Program-made: the position numbers and the translations under genes
Shown: positions 46,695 through 54,210 of the stretch, piece by piece
How positions within the stretch are numbered: the first letter of the stretch is position 1
Layout of the letters: each line of letters opens with the position of its first letter
From: Catenuloplanes indicus
GTDB lineage: Bacteria; Actinomycetota; Actinomycetes; Mycobacteriales; Micromonosporaceae
Direction: 5' to 3'
Assembly (NCBI RefSeq): GCF_030813715.1
Contig: NZ_JAUSUZ010000001.1
Span: forward strand, 3,038,001 to 3,102,000
Length of the DNA stretch: 64,000 nt
The notes under the pieces: model-generated
Seen by the model: only the letters and a program-made list of their open reading frames with translations
Databases searched by the model: none
Told to the model about the DNA's origin: nothing

Positions 46695-47417
46695 ACGGCA
46701 TTCCATTCACCACCGGATATGCCCGCTTCCGGCGACACCGGTCCCGCACGCTCCCGCGGGCACCGGTCGTCGCTGGCGCTCCTCCCTGCGGGGTCCGTGG
46801 CCGCAAGCCCACAACCCCACACCCGAACCAGCCGCCGCCACTCCCGCGGCCGGCCACCGTACAACCGCCGGCACCCCGTCACCGGCGCCCGCCCACCGCC
46901 GACCGGCCACCATCCGCCCGGCCATTGCCCGCGAAGCCGAACCGCGTCCAGCCCAGTCCCTGCCCACACCAGCCAGCTCACATCTCCGAGCCCCGCGGCT
47001 CCCGCCCGGGCCGGCCCGTTGAGCGCGGCGGCACGCCCCCGACAGCTCCGGCCCCGCAGCTGCGGCCCGGCGGCTCGCGCCCCGCAGCTTTCGCTCGGCG
47101 GCTCCGGCCCCGCAGCTGCGGCCCGGCGGCTCGCGCCCCGCAGCTTTCGCTCGGCGGCTCCGGCCCCGCAGCTGCGGCCCGGCGGCTCGCGCCCCGCAGC
47201 TTTCGCTCGGCGGCTCCGGCCCGGCAGCTGGCCCGGCGGTTCTGGCCCGGCTGCTCCTTCCTGGCTCCCGGTCCGCAGCTTCCGGCCCAGGCCGCCAGCT
47301 CGCGGCTTGTGAACAGCGAGCCGGGCGCCTTGCGCCCGAAATTTCGCGATATCTCGCCCTGCTCGCGGTAGTAGCGTTCGCCGCACGCTGCCACGAGGCC
47401 CTGAGTGATCAATCAGT
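46695..47417. other. Gene-free low-complexity spacer with 56-bp tandem repeats
   Basis: About 720 bp. Extreme C-rich/Pro-Arg codon-like composition on both strands makes long chance frames. The stretch 47046-47239 holds three 56-bp tandem copies (starts 47046, 47102, 47158) and a partial fourth from 47214. I find no gene. Confidence 0.75.
47046..47239. repeat. 56-bp tandem repeat array
   Basis: Unit begins CTCCGGCCCCGCAGCTGCGG. Three identical copies 47046-47101, 47102-47157, 47158-47213, and a degenerate fourth to about 47239. 56 is not a multiple of three, so a protein read through it would shift frame in each copy; it is probably non-coding. Confidence 0.9.
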
Positions 47418-47435
47418 GAGCCTTTTTCATCCTGG
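47418..47435 (+). repeat. Left terminal inverted repeat of the IS
   Basis: GAGCCTTTTTCATCCTGG, perfect match to the right end. Confidence 0.93.
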
Positions 47436-47480
47436 CTTTGCAGGTGGCAGCGGGTATGACGACCCCGGAGATCGATAGGT

Positions 47481-47556
47481 GCGAGGCTCCCGGTAAGACA
47501 GCAGTCGACCAAGATCCGATGCCCCGACCAGGGAGCCTCGCCCGTGCTGTCTTACC
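47481..47556 (+). promoter_or_regulatory. Interleaved inverted repeats over the transposase start
   Basis: Arm 1 (47481-47491, GCGAGGCTCCC) pairs with 47531-47541; arm 2 (47492-47503, GGTAAGACAGCA) pairs with 47545-47556. Order 1-2-1'-2' makes a pseudoknot or two alternative hairpins. The GTG start (47544) is sandwiched between the arms. Such folding could block translation of read-through transcripts. Confidence 0.6.
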
Positions 47557-48323
47557 CCGCCACGATCTCGTTGTCCACCCGCACCCTCAACCACCTCACC
47601 GGCCATATCCGCCGCCACCGCCACCAGCAACGATCCCGGTGGCGGCGGCTGACACCCCGCGACCAGGCCCTTCTCGCCCTGGCGCACCTGCGTAACGGGG
47701 ACACCTACACCCGCCTGGCCGCCGGATTCGGTATCGGGGTCACGACCGCCTGGCGCTACGTCCAGGAAGCCATCGCCCTGCTCGCCGCCGCCGCACCCGA
47801 TCTGGCCACCGCCATGGACCGGATCCGCCGGTACCCGTACGTCATCCTCGATGGCACCCTGATACCCATCGACCGGGTCGCGGACCAAAAACCGTACTAC
47901 TCCGGAAAACATCACCGGCACGGCATGAACACCCAAACGATCGCCAGCCCACAAGGCACATGGCTATGGGCCTCACCCGCCCTGCCCGGCGGCGCCCACG
48001 ACCTCACCGCCGCCCGCACCCACGGCATCATCGACGCCCTGGCCAGCGCGAACATCACCGTTCTCGCGGACAAGGCCTACCTCGGCGCCCCCGACAACGT
48101 CCTCGTCCCCTACCGCGGCAGCCGCTGGCGCAAACTATCGACCGGAGAGAAAACCGCCAATAAAGGACACGCCCGCCTACGAGCCATCGGCGAACAAGCT
48201 AACGCCACCCTGAAGCAATGGAAGATCCTGACCAAACTCCGCTGCAGCCCGCACTGCACCACCACCATCATCCAAGCCATCCTGGTCCTCGACCACATCG
48301 ACGCAGGCCACACACCAGGATGA
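47544..48323 (+). CDS. DDE transposase (IS5-type)
   Basis: 259 aa. N-terminal HTH segment AHLRNGDTYTRLAAGFGIGVTTAWRYV, then the DDE domain: first Asp in VILDGTLIPIDR, second in VLADKAYLGA, Glu in HARLRAIGEQANATLKQW. Intact. Cuts and pastes the element at its terminal repeats. Confidence 0.92.
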   Translation: MLSYPATISLSTRTLNHLTGHIRRHRHQQRSRWRRLTPRDQALLALAHLRNGDTYTRLAAGFGIGVTTAWRYVQEAIALLAAAAPDLATAMDRIRRYPYVILDGTLIPIDRVADQKPYYSGKHHRHGMNTQTIASPQGTWLWASPALPGGAHDLTAARTHGIIDALASANITVLADKAYLGAPDNVLVPYRGSRWRKLSTGEKTANKGHARLRAIGEQANATLKQWKILTKLRCSPHCTTTIIQAILVLDHIDAGHTPG

Positions 48324-48332
48324 AAAAGGCTC
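48315..48332 (-). repeat. Right terminal inverted repeat of the IS
   Basis: Exact complement of the left end; the stop codon of the transposase lies inside it. Confidence 0.93.
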
Positions 48333-48399
48333 AGTGGAGCAAAAAGGCGATCCACTTCGATATTTGATCTACCTTTTGCTCCACTGATTGATCACTCAG

Positions 48400-48721
48400 C
48401 CGTCGACATCGCGGTGATCGAATCGATTGAAGGACCGATTGGCGCCTTTGTCAGGAAATTTCCGGTGCTGCTTGCCGGACAGTCCACCCGGCGGCATGAC
48501 GCCCGCGGGCCGGAACGCGAGCAGGCCGGCACGCCGGCACGTCGGCACGCGGGCACGCGAGCAGGCGAGCAGGCGGGCACGCGAGCAGGCGGGCACGCGA
48601 GCAGGCGGGCACGCGAGCAGGCGGGCACGCGAGCACGCGGGCAGGACGGCACGTGGGTGCGGCGTCGACGGCGAGATGGGGGTGGAGATGTCGCACGGCC
48701 GGTGACGTGGGACGGAGGGAA
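48400..48721. other. Gene-free spacer with 16-bp tandem repeats
   Basis: About 320 bp. Five 16-bp units from 48565 to 48644, with related degenerate copies before them. I see no gene; long frames on either strand are Arg/Ala/Pro/Cys strings created by the repeats. Confidence 0.75.
48565..48644. repeat. 16-bp tandem repeat array
   Basis: GCGAGCAGGCGGGCAC in four exact copies (48565, 48581, 48597, 48613) and a variant fifth (48629). Not a multiple of three. Confidence 0.9.
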
Positions 48722-49048
48722 TCAGCCGGCGGGGGTGCGGGGTGGGGGTATGGCGTTGTGGAGGTCGGCGAGCTGGCGGCGGACGTCGGCGAGTTCGTCC
48801 TCGATGCGGACGATGCGGACGGCGGCGGTGAGGGGGAGGCCCTCGTCGAGGAGTTCGCGGGCGCGGGCGGCGAGGTCGAGTTGGTGGCGGGAGTAGCGGC
48901 GGTGGCCGCCGGCGGAGCGCTGCGGGGTGATCAGGCCGGCCTCGCCGAGGGCCCGGAGGAACGCGGGCGTGGTGCGGACCAGGTCGGCGGCGGTGCCGAT
49001 GGTGTAGGCGGGGTAGTGCTCGTCGTGGACGTGGCCGGGCCGGGTCAC
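48722..49048 (-). CDS. MerR family regulator (HspR-like helix order)
   Basis: 108 aa. YTIGTAADLVRTTPAFLRALGEAGLITPQRSAGGHRRYSRHQLDLAARARELL is a MerR HTH with wing, then a short coiled coil DELADVRRQLADLHN. No metal-binding Cys, so not a metal sensor. GTG start; no clear ribosome binding site. Target unknown. Confidence 0.85.
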   Translation of the reverse strand: MTRPGHVHDEHYPAYTIGTAADLVRTTPAFLRALGEAGLITPQRSAGGHRRYSRHQLDLAARARELLDEGLPLTAAVRIVRIEDELADVRRQLADLHNAIPPPRTPAG

Positions 49049-49078
49049 CTCTGGAAAAGCCTTTCGCGCGCGTCAGAA

Positions 49079-49107
49079 GGCCCCGGGACGCTAGGCGTCC
49101 CGGGGCC
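49079..49107. terminator. 13-bp hairpin upstream of MerR
   Basis: GGCCCCGGGACGC / GCGTCCCGGGGCC with loop TAG. It lies 31 bp upstream of the MerR start. It could stop transcription from upstream or shape the 5' end. Confidence 0.5.
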
Positions 49108-49477
49108 CGGGCAGACAGTTTCCTGATCGGTCGTCGTCCGCTGTCGGAACCAGGTCCACGATGACGAACGGCGACGTACGAAACAATCCGGCGTGCCGGG
49201 TGATCTTCGTGGCGGCGCACTCCCGCGTACGGGACCGGCCGCGACCCGGCGTCGGAAACCTACCCAAATCTCGTGAGCCGACCGAGGTCGGCAAAGGCAG
49301 TGCTCGTGGCGACCACCCCTTTGTCGGTTGGGGACGGGATTGCTTCAGAGACCTGAGATATGTCGTCGCCCTCCTTACCAACTCGGTGTCCGGAGCCGGA
49401 CCGCGTGCCCGCCTCGCCCTCGGCAGCAGCCTCTCGGCGGAAGGCGGCGAATCCGGCGCCTCTTGCCCGATCGTCAT
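49091..49477 (-). CDS. Doubtful 128-aa ORF
   Basis: ATG 49477 (also 49492). Product begins MTIGQEAPDSPPSAERLLPR; no known domain. No ribosome binding site. Its last codons overlap the hairpin at 49079-49107. Another frame of the same length exists on the opposite strand, so this may be chance. Confidence 0.2.
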   Translation of the reverse strand: MTIGQEAPDSPPSAERLLPRARRARGPAPDTELVRRATTYLRSLKQSRPQPTKGWSPRALPLPTSVGSRDLGRFPTPGRGRSRTRECAATKITRHAGLFRTSPFVIVDLVPTADDDRSGNCLPGPRDA

Positions 49478-49595
49478 GCTCTCGGTCATCACGAGCGAGC
49501 TTTCTCACCAAAGACTAGATCCGCCGCCAGCAAATATCTAGTCCCGACACAACAGATTTTTTATTCCGCCGATCAATAGTTTGCAAACCGCACCG
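49108..49595. other. Intergenic region with inverted repeat GACTAGAT / ATCTAGTC
   Basis: Nearly 500 bp without a safe gene, more AT-rich at its right end. Eight-bp arms at 49513-49520 and 49536-49543, 15 bp apart, look like a dimeric operator site. Confidence 0.45.
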
Positions 49596-52130
49596 TCAGG
49601 CGCCGGTCAGTGCGGCGACCACGGACGCACGGGCCGCGCGGCGTGCCGGGAGCACGGCCGCCACCATCGCGGCACCGGACGCGACCGCGGCGAACAGCGC
49701 GAGCTGGCCGACCGGCAGCACGGGCAGCCCGGTCCCGTACGCGCTGATCAGGCCGAGTGACGCGGCCCAGCCGGTGGCCGCGCCGAACACCACCCCGGCC
49801 AGCGCGCCGACCAGCGCCATCAGCACGGCCTCGGCCAGCAGCGTGGCGCGCAGCTGGCGGCGGGTCAGTCCGAGCGCGCGCAGCGTCGCGGACTCGCGGG
49901 TGCGCTCGAAGACGGACAGCGACAGCGTGTTGCCGATGCCGAACAGCGCGATCAGCACGGACATGCCGAGCAGCGCGGCGAAGATGGCCAGCAGCTCGTC
50001 CAGCGAGGCGGTCAGCGACTCGGCCGCGTCGGCCGCGCTCTCCACCTGCACCAGCGGATATTCGGCCAGCGCGGCGTCGAGGACGTGGCGCGCGGCCGCG
50101 ACGGAGGTGCCGTCGGCCACGTCGATCAGCACCCGGTTCGGGGCTCCGGCGCCGTACGCCTCGGTGAATCCGTCCCAGGAGAGCAGCACGGACGCGTCCA
50201 GCGGCGCGTCGTCGTACAGTGCGATGATCGTGACCTGCCCGGCTCGCGGCAGCGTGAGCCGATCGCCCAGACCGGCCCCGAGCGTGGCCGCGTAGTCCCG
50301 CTGCACCGCCGCGGTCCCGACGGTGAGCGCGCCGAGATCGCCCTCCTTGACCTCGGGCCGGACCGCGCCCGAGGTGGCCCACACCGCGGCGTCGCCGTAG
50401 AACCGCGGGTCGGTCTCCCGCGAGACCAGCCGTGCCGGTGCGACCGTGGCCAGTTCAGGCCGGGTCGCGAGCGCGTCGATCGCCGCCTGCGGTACGCCGT
50501 CGGGCGCGGTGACCGGCCCGTCCGCGTTCACCCGCTTCGGCGTCAGCACGAAGTCGACCGGGAAGTTCTCGGTCAGCTCCTTCCCGGCCTGGTCGCGCGC
50601 GGTGGCCAGGAGCACGCTGAACAGCGACATCAGCGTCACACCGATCATCAGCGCGCTGGTGGTGGCCGCGACGCGGCGCGGGTTCCGGTACGCGTTCAGC
50701 GTGGCCAGCCGCACCGGCACGCCAAAGACGCGGGCCGGCAGCGCGCCGACCGCCCGGATCAGCCGCCCGATCACCAGTGGCGTGCCGGTCACCGTGCCGA
50801 GGAACATCAGCATCGCGCCGCCCAGCACCAACGGCAGCCCGGCGAAGCCCAGCGTGACGCCGCCCAGCGCGATCAGCAGCCCGGTGCCGGTCAGGACGGC
50901 GGAGACGGCCGCGCGGGCACGCCGCCCGGTCTCCCGGTGCTCGATCGTGCCGGCGTCGCGCAGTGCGGTGAGCGGTGGTACCCGGCTCGCCGCGACCGCC
51001 GGCACCAGCGCGCCGAGCAGCGTCAGCGCGGTCCCGAAGCCGACCGCGACCAGCACGGTGGGCCAGCGCAGCACCAGCGCGTGGTCCGGGATGGAGGTGG
51101 CGACCAGCTCGCGGGACAGCAGCAGGCCCTGGCCGACCACCAGGCTGGCCAGTACGCCGCCGAGCGACGCCAGCACGCCCAGCACGGTGGCCTCGATCAG
51201 CACGGTGCCGAGCACCTGCCGCCGGGACGCGCCCACGCAGCGCAGCAGCGCGAGTTCGCGGCCGCGCTGTGCGGCGAGCATCGCGAACGTGTTGTAGATG
51301 ACGAAGCCGGAGACGGTCAGCGCGACCAGGCCGAAGCCGATCAACACGGAGAGGAAGCCGTCCACGTACTTCGCGGCCTCGGCGGCCAGCTCGTCGGCCA
51401 GTTCGTCGCCGGTCATCGTCCAGCCGCCGGGTGCCGCCGCCTGGACGCGCGAGCGCAGCTCCTCCTGGCGCACGCCCGGCGCCGCGGTGGCCACGATCTG
51501 CGTGTACCGGTTCGTGTTCGTGATCCGGAGCAGGTCCGCGTCGGTGAGCGCGCCGACGGACGAGCCGCCGAAGAGCTTGTTGACGCCCAGATCGAGCACG
51601 CCGACCAGGGTGAAGCCGACCGGTGCGCCGTCCGGGCCGACCAGCCGCACGGTACTGCCGACCGTGAAGCCCTGCTGCTCCACGGTCTGCCGCTCGACCG
51701 CGATCTCGCCGGCGCGCTCCGGCACCCGGCCCGCGGCCACGTCGAAACGCGACAGGGACCCCACGGTGGGTACGGAGATCCCGTACCCGACGTGCCCGCT
51801 GGTGACCAGGAGCTTGCCGTCCGCGCCGAGCATGCCCATGTTCGCGATCACCCGGCCGTCCGCTGCGGCCACGCCGTCGACCGCGCGAACCCGGTCCAGC
51901 GTGCCGCGGTCGAGCAGGCTCCAGCCGGACTGGATCACCACGTCCACGTTCCGGGACGACTTCGCCAGGTCGTCGTAGAACGCGGCACGCGCGGTGTCGC
52001 CGTAGACCAGCGACCCGGCGAGGAAGCTCACACCGACCACGATCGCGGCCGCGGTCATCAGCAACCGGACGTAGTGCGCCCGCAGGCCGGCCAGCGCGAC
52101 ACGGAGCAGCGGTTGATCAACTATGCGCAC
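49596..52130 (-). CDS. FtsX-like ABC permease, full length, without adjacent ATPase
   Basis: 844 aa. TM1 near 22-42 (LLMTAAAIVVGVSFLAGSLVY), extracellular MacB-like domain, three more TM near 260-400, a middle pair (AAVSAVLTGTGLLIALGGVTL), a second extracellular domain (510-680) and a final TM group. This is the FtsX/MacB duplicated layout. The ATPase gene usually beside it is not in the window. Substrate unknown. Confidence 0.88.
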   Translation of the reverse strand: MRIVDQPLLRVALAGLRAHYVRLLMTAAAIVVGVSFLAGSLVYGDTARAAFYDDLAKSSRNVDVVIQSGWSLLDRGTLDRVRAVDGVAAADGRVIANMGMLGADGKLLVTSGHVGYGISVPTVGSLSRFDVAAGRVPERAGEIAVERQTVEQQGFTVGSTVRLVGPDGAPVGFTLVGVLDLGVNKLFGGSSVGALTDADLLRITNTNRYTQIVATAAPGVRQEELRSRVQAAAPGGWTMTGDELADELAAEAAKYVDGFLSVLIGFGLVALTVSGFVIYNTFAMLAAQRGRELALLRCVGASRRQVLGTVLIEATVLGVLASLGGVLASLVVGQGLLLSRELVATSIPDHALVLRWPTVLVAVGFGTALTLLGALVPAVAASRVPPLTALRDAGTIEHRETGRRARAAVSAVLTGTGLLIALGGVTLGFAGLPLVLGGAMLMFLGTVTGTPLVIGRLIRAVGALPARVFGVPVRLATLNAYRNPRRVAATTSALMIGVTLMSLFSVLLATARDQAGKELTENFPVDFVLTPKRVNADGPVTAPDGVPQAAIDALATRPELATVAPARLVSRETDPRFYGDAAVWATSGAVRPEVKEGDLGALTVGTAAVQRDYAATLGAGLGDRLTLPRAGQVTIIALYDDAPLDASVLLSWDGFTEAYGAGAPNRVLIDVADGTSVAAARHVLDAALAEYPLVQVESAADAAESLTASLDELLAIFAALLGMSVLIALFGIGNTLSLSVFERTRESATLRALGLTRRQLRATLLAEAVLMALVGALAGVVFGAATGWAASLGLISAYGTGLPVLPVGQLALFAAVASGAAMVAAVLPARRAARASVVAALTGA

Positions 52131-52245
52131 GGCGCCCAGTGTGGCGTCTCAACGTTGAACCGCCAAATAGCCGATCGTCTGCGGGAACCGGCCGGGAGCG
52201 GCATGATTCGGTACGGATCAGAGACGTCCATGGATGGAGTTGATC

Positions 52246-53169
52246 ATGCAGCGCCGTACCGTTCTCTCGCTCGCCGCGGCCGTTCCCGCGGCCGCGCTCG
52301 CCGCGCCCGGCACCGCCCGGGCCGACGGGAAGCGATCCGTCACCACGATCGACCTGCCGGCCGGCTATCAGCCCGAGGGCATCGCGATCGGCGACCGCCC
52401 GATCGCCTACTTCGGCTCCCGGGCCGACGGGGACCTCTACCGCGCCAGTCTGCGTACCGGCGTGGGTGAGGTCTTCAGCCAGGGGCCCGGCACGCCGTCG
52501 CTCGGCCTGAAGATCGACGACCGGGACCGGCTCTTCGTCTCCGGCGGCACCGGCGGCGACGCGCGGGTGGTCGACGCCCGATCCGGCCGGGTGCTGCGGT
52601 CGTACCGGCTCGCCACCGGGACCGCGTTCGTCAACGACGTGGTGCTGACCGGCGACGGCGCGTGGTTCACCGACTCGTACAACCCGGTGCTGTACCGCCT
52701 GTCGTTCGGCCGGCACGGCAGCCTGCCCGCGGCCGCCACGTCACTGCCACTGACCGGCATCCCGTTCACGCCCGGCAGCGTCAACGCGAACGGCATCACG
52801 CGCACGCCGGACGGCCGCGCGCTGCTCGTGGTGCACTCCCCCACCGGCGTGCTGTACCGGGTGAGCACCCGGACCGGCGCCGCGGTCCCGGTCGACCTGG
52901 GTGGCGAGACGCTGGTCAACGGCGACGGGCTGCTACTGGAGGGACGCACGCTTTACGCGGTGCAGAACCGGCTCAACCAGGTCGCGGTGATCCGGCTGGC
53001 CCGCGACGGCGGCTCCGGCCGGGTCGTCACGCGCGTCACGGATCCGAGCTTCGACGTACCGGCCACGGTGGCGTCGTACGGCGACCGGCTCTGGTTCCCG
53101 AACGCGCGGTTCGCCACGCCGCCGACACCGGAGACGACCTACACCGCGGTCTCGATCCGGAAGCCGTGA
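52246..53169 (+). CDS. Secreted SMP-30/beta-propeller-like protein
   Basis: 307 aa from ATG 52246, GGAG 6 nt upstream. Tat-like signal peptide MQRRTVLSLAAAVPAAALA with twin Arg. Then repeated beta-propeller blades: YQPEGIAIGDRPIAYFGS, VNDVVLTGDGAWFTDSY, NGITRTPDGRALLVVHS. Gluconolactonase-like fold; metal-dependent lactonase activity is possible but not shown. Closely followed by a terminator. Confidence 0.85.
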   Translation: MQRRTVLSLAAAVPAAALAAPGTARADGKRSVTTIDLPAGYQPEGIAIGDRPIAYFGSRADGDLYRASLRTGVGEVFSQGPGTPSLGLKIDDRDRLFVSGGTGGDARVVDARSGRVLRSYRLATGTAFVNDVVLTGDGAWFTDSYNPVLYRLSFGRHGSLPAAATSLPLTGIPFTPGSVNANGITRTPDGRALLVVHSPTGVLYRVSTRTGAAVPVDLGGETLVNGDGLLLEGRTLYAVQNRLNQVAVIRLARDGGSGRVVTRVTDPSFDVPATVASYGDRLWFPNARFATPPTPETTYTAVSIRKP

Positions 53170-53174
53170 CCGGC

Positions 53175-53201
53175 GGAGGGCACCCCACCGGGGTGCCCTC
53201 C
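53175..53201 (+). terminator. 12-bp hairpin GGAGGGCACCCC / GGGGTGCCCTCC
   Basis: Perfect stem with loop ACC, 6 bp after the stop. Confidence 0.8.
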
Positions 53202-53225
53202 GTGTCGGCACCGATTCCCAGTCCC

Positions 53226-53260
53226 ATGTTTGCATACATAGCAATACGAACATATATTGC
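53226..53260. promoter_or_regulatory. AT-rich inverted repeat, putative metal-regulator operator
   Basis: ATGTTTGCAT (53226-53235) and ATACGAACAT (53244-53253) are 8/10 complementary; GCAATA (53241-53246) and TATTGC (53255-53260) are perfect. This AT-rich island before the CDF gene resembles ArsR/SmtB-type operators. No ArsR gene is in the window. Confidence 0.5.
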
Positions 53261-53294
53261 GTACGTGAGCGCGGGACGACGGAAGGTGTAGCTC

Positions 53295-54206
53295 GTGGGA
53301 GCGGGACACGACCACGGACACTCGCTGGCCGACGCGGGCCAGCGGCATCGCGGCCGGCTCTGGGCCGCCGTCGCACTGCTCGCCGGATTCCTCCTGGTCG
53401 AGGCGGTGGTGGCGATCCTCAGCGGTTCGCTCGCGCTGCTCTCCGACGCCGGGCACATGTTCACCGACGTGCTCGGCATCGGCATGGCGCTGGCCGCGAT
53501 GACCGCGGCCGCGAAGGCCCGCGGCGGCGACCGGCACACGTTCGGGCTGTACCGGCTGGAGGTGCTGGCCGCGCTCGCGAACGCGCTGCTGCTCACCGGC
53601 GTGGCGGTCTACGTGCTGATCGAGGCGGTGCGCCGGCTCGGCGAGCCGCACGAGGTGGCCACCGGGCCGATGCTGGTCGTGGCGATCGGCGGCCTGCTGG
53701 TCAACCTGGCCGCGTTCGCGCTGCTGAGGTCCGGCGCGAAGGAGAGCATCAACGTGCGCGGCGCCTACCTCGAGGTGCTCGGCGACCTGTTCTCCTCGGT
53801 CGGCGTGATCGTCGCCGCGCTGATCATCTCGGCGACCGGCTGGTGGTACGCGGACCCGCTGGTCGCGGTGGCGGTCGCGGTGCTGATCGTGCCGCGCACC
53901 TGGAAGCTGGGCATGGCCGCGCTGCGCATCCTGGTCCAGGCCGCGCCCGCCCACCTGGACGTGACCGCGGTCCGCGCCCGGCTGGCCGAGGTGCCGGGCG
54001 TGTGCGACGTGCACGACCTGCACGTCTGGACGCTCACCTCGGGCATGGACGTGGCCAGCGCACACCTGCGCCTGGAACCGGCCGCGGAGGCGACGCTGGT
54101 GCTGAGCACGGCGCGCGAGGCACTGCACCACGACTTCCACATCGACCACGCCACGCTTCAGCTGGAGCCGCAGACACCGACGCCCTGCGGCCCCAGCTCG
54201 TGGTGA
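53295..54206 (+). CDS. Cation diffusion facilitator family exporter
   Basis: 303 aa. His-rich N-terminus GAGHDHGHSLADAGQRH, six TM helices, C-terminal ferredoxin-like domain (VRARLAEVPGVCDVHDLHVWTL). TM2 motif HMFTD (HxxxD) is intact, but TM5 reads EVLGD where the usual zinc exporters have HxxxD. Exports zinc or related divalent metals in exchange for protons. GTG 53295 with GGAAGG 8 nt upstream. Confidence 0.92.
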   Translation: MGAGHDHGHSLADAGQRHRGRLWAAVALLAGFLLVEAVVAILSGSLALLSDAGHMFTDVLGIGMALAAMTAAAKARGGDRHTFGLYRLEVLAALANALLLTGVAVYVLIEAVRRLGEPHEVATGPMLVVAIGGLLVNLAAFALLRSGAKESINVRGAYLEVLGDLFSSVGVIVAALIISATGWWYADPLVAVAVAVLIVPRTWKLGMAALRILVQAAPAHLDVTAVRARLAEVPGVCDVHDLHVWTLTSGMDVASAHLRLEPAAEATLVLSTAREALHHDFHIDHATLQLEPQTPTPCGPSSW

Positions 54207-54210
54207 GACG

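Larger units (their letters stand above)
47418..48332 (+). mobile_element. Complete 915-bp IS element (IS5-type)
   Basis: 18-bp perfect terminal inverted repeats (GAGCCTTTTTCATCCTGG left; its complement right), a 3-bp direct target duplication AGT at 47415-47417 and 48333-48335, and one intact DDE transposase. Size and 3-bp duplication fit IS5-type elements. Looks recent: the ends and the frame are intact. Confidence 0.92.
47401..48399. repeat. Interrupted long hairpin split by the IS
   Basis: Right arm 48372-48399 is the complement of 47401-47417 plus 48336-48347. Joined without the IS, the arms form a nearly perfect 28-bp stem (one extra A) with a loop of about 24 nt. The IS entered the left arm and duplicated AGT. 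Confidence 0.8.

Noticed and set aside
46691-47512. A 273-codon minus-strand frame rich in Gly/Arg/Ala near the IS
   Set aside because: It runs through the 56-bp repeats, whose unit is not a multiple of three, so each copy would be translated in another frame; it also crosses into the IS end.
47438-47695. Second, overlapping IS ORF for a frameshifted OrfAB transposase
   Set aside because: The single frame from 47544 already holds the HTH and all three DDE residues, and the overlapping frame is Pro/Arg-rich without motifs.
49161-49541. 126-codon + strand ORF between MerR and the FtsX-like gene
   Set aside because: Conflicts with an equally long minus-strand frame, no initiation signals, no domain; both are probably chance.
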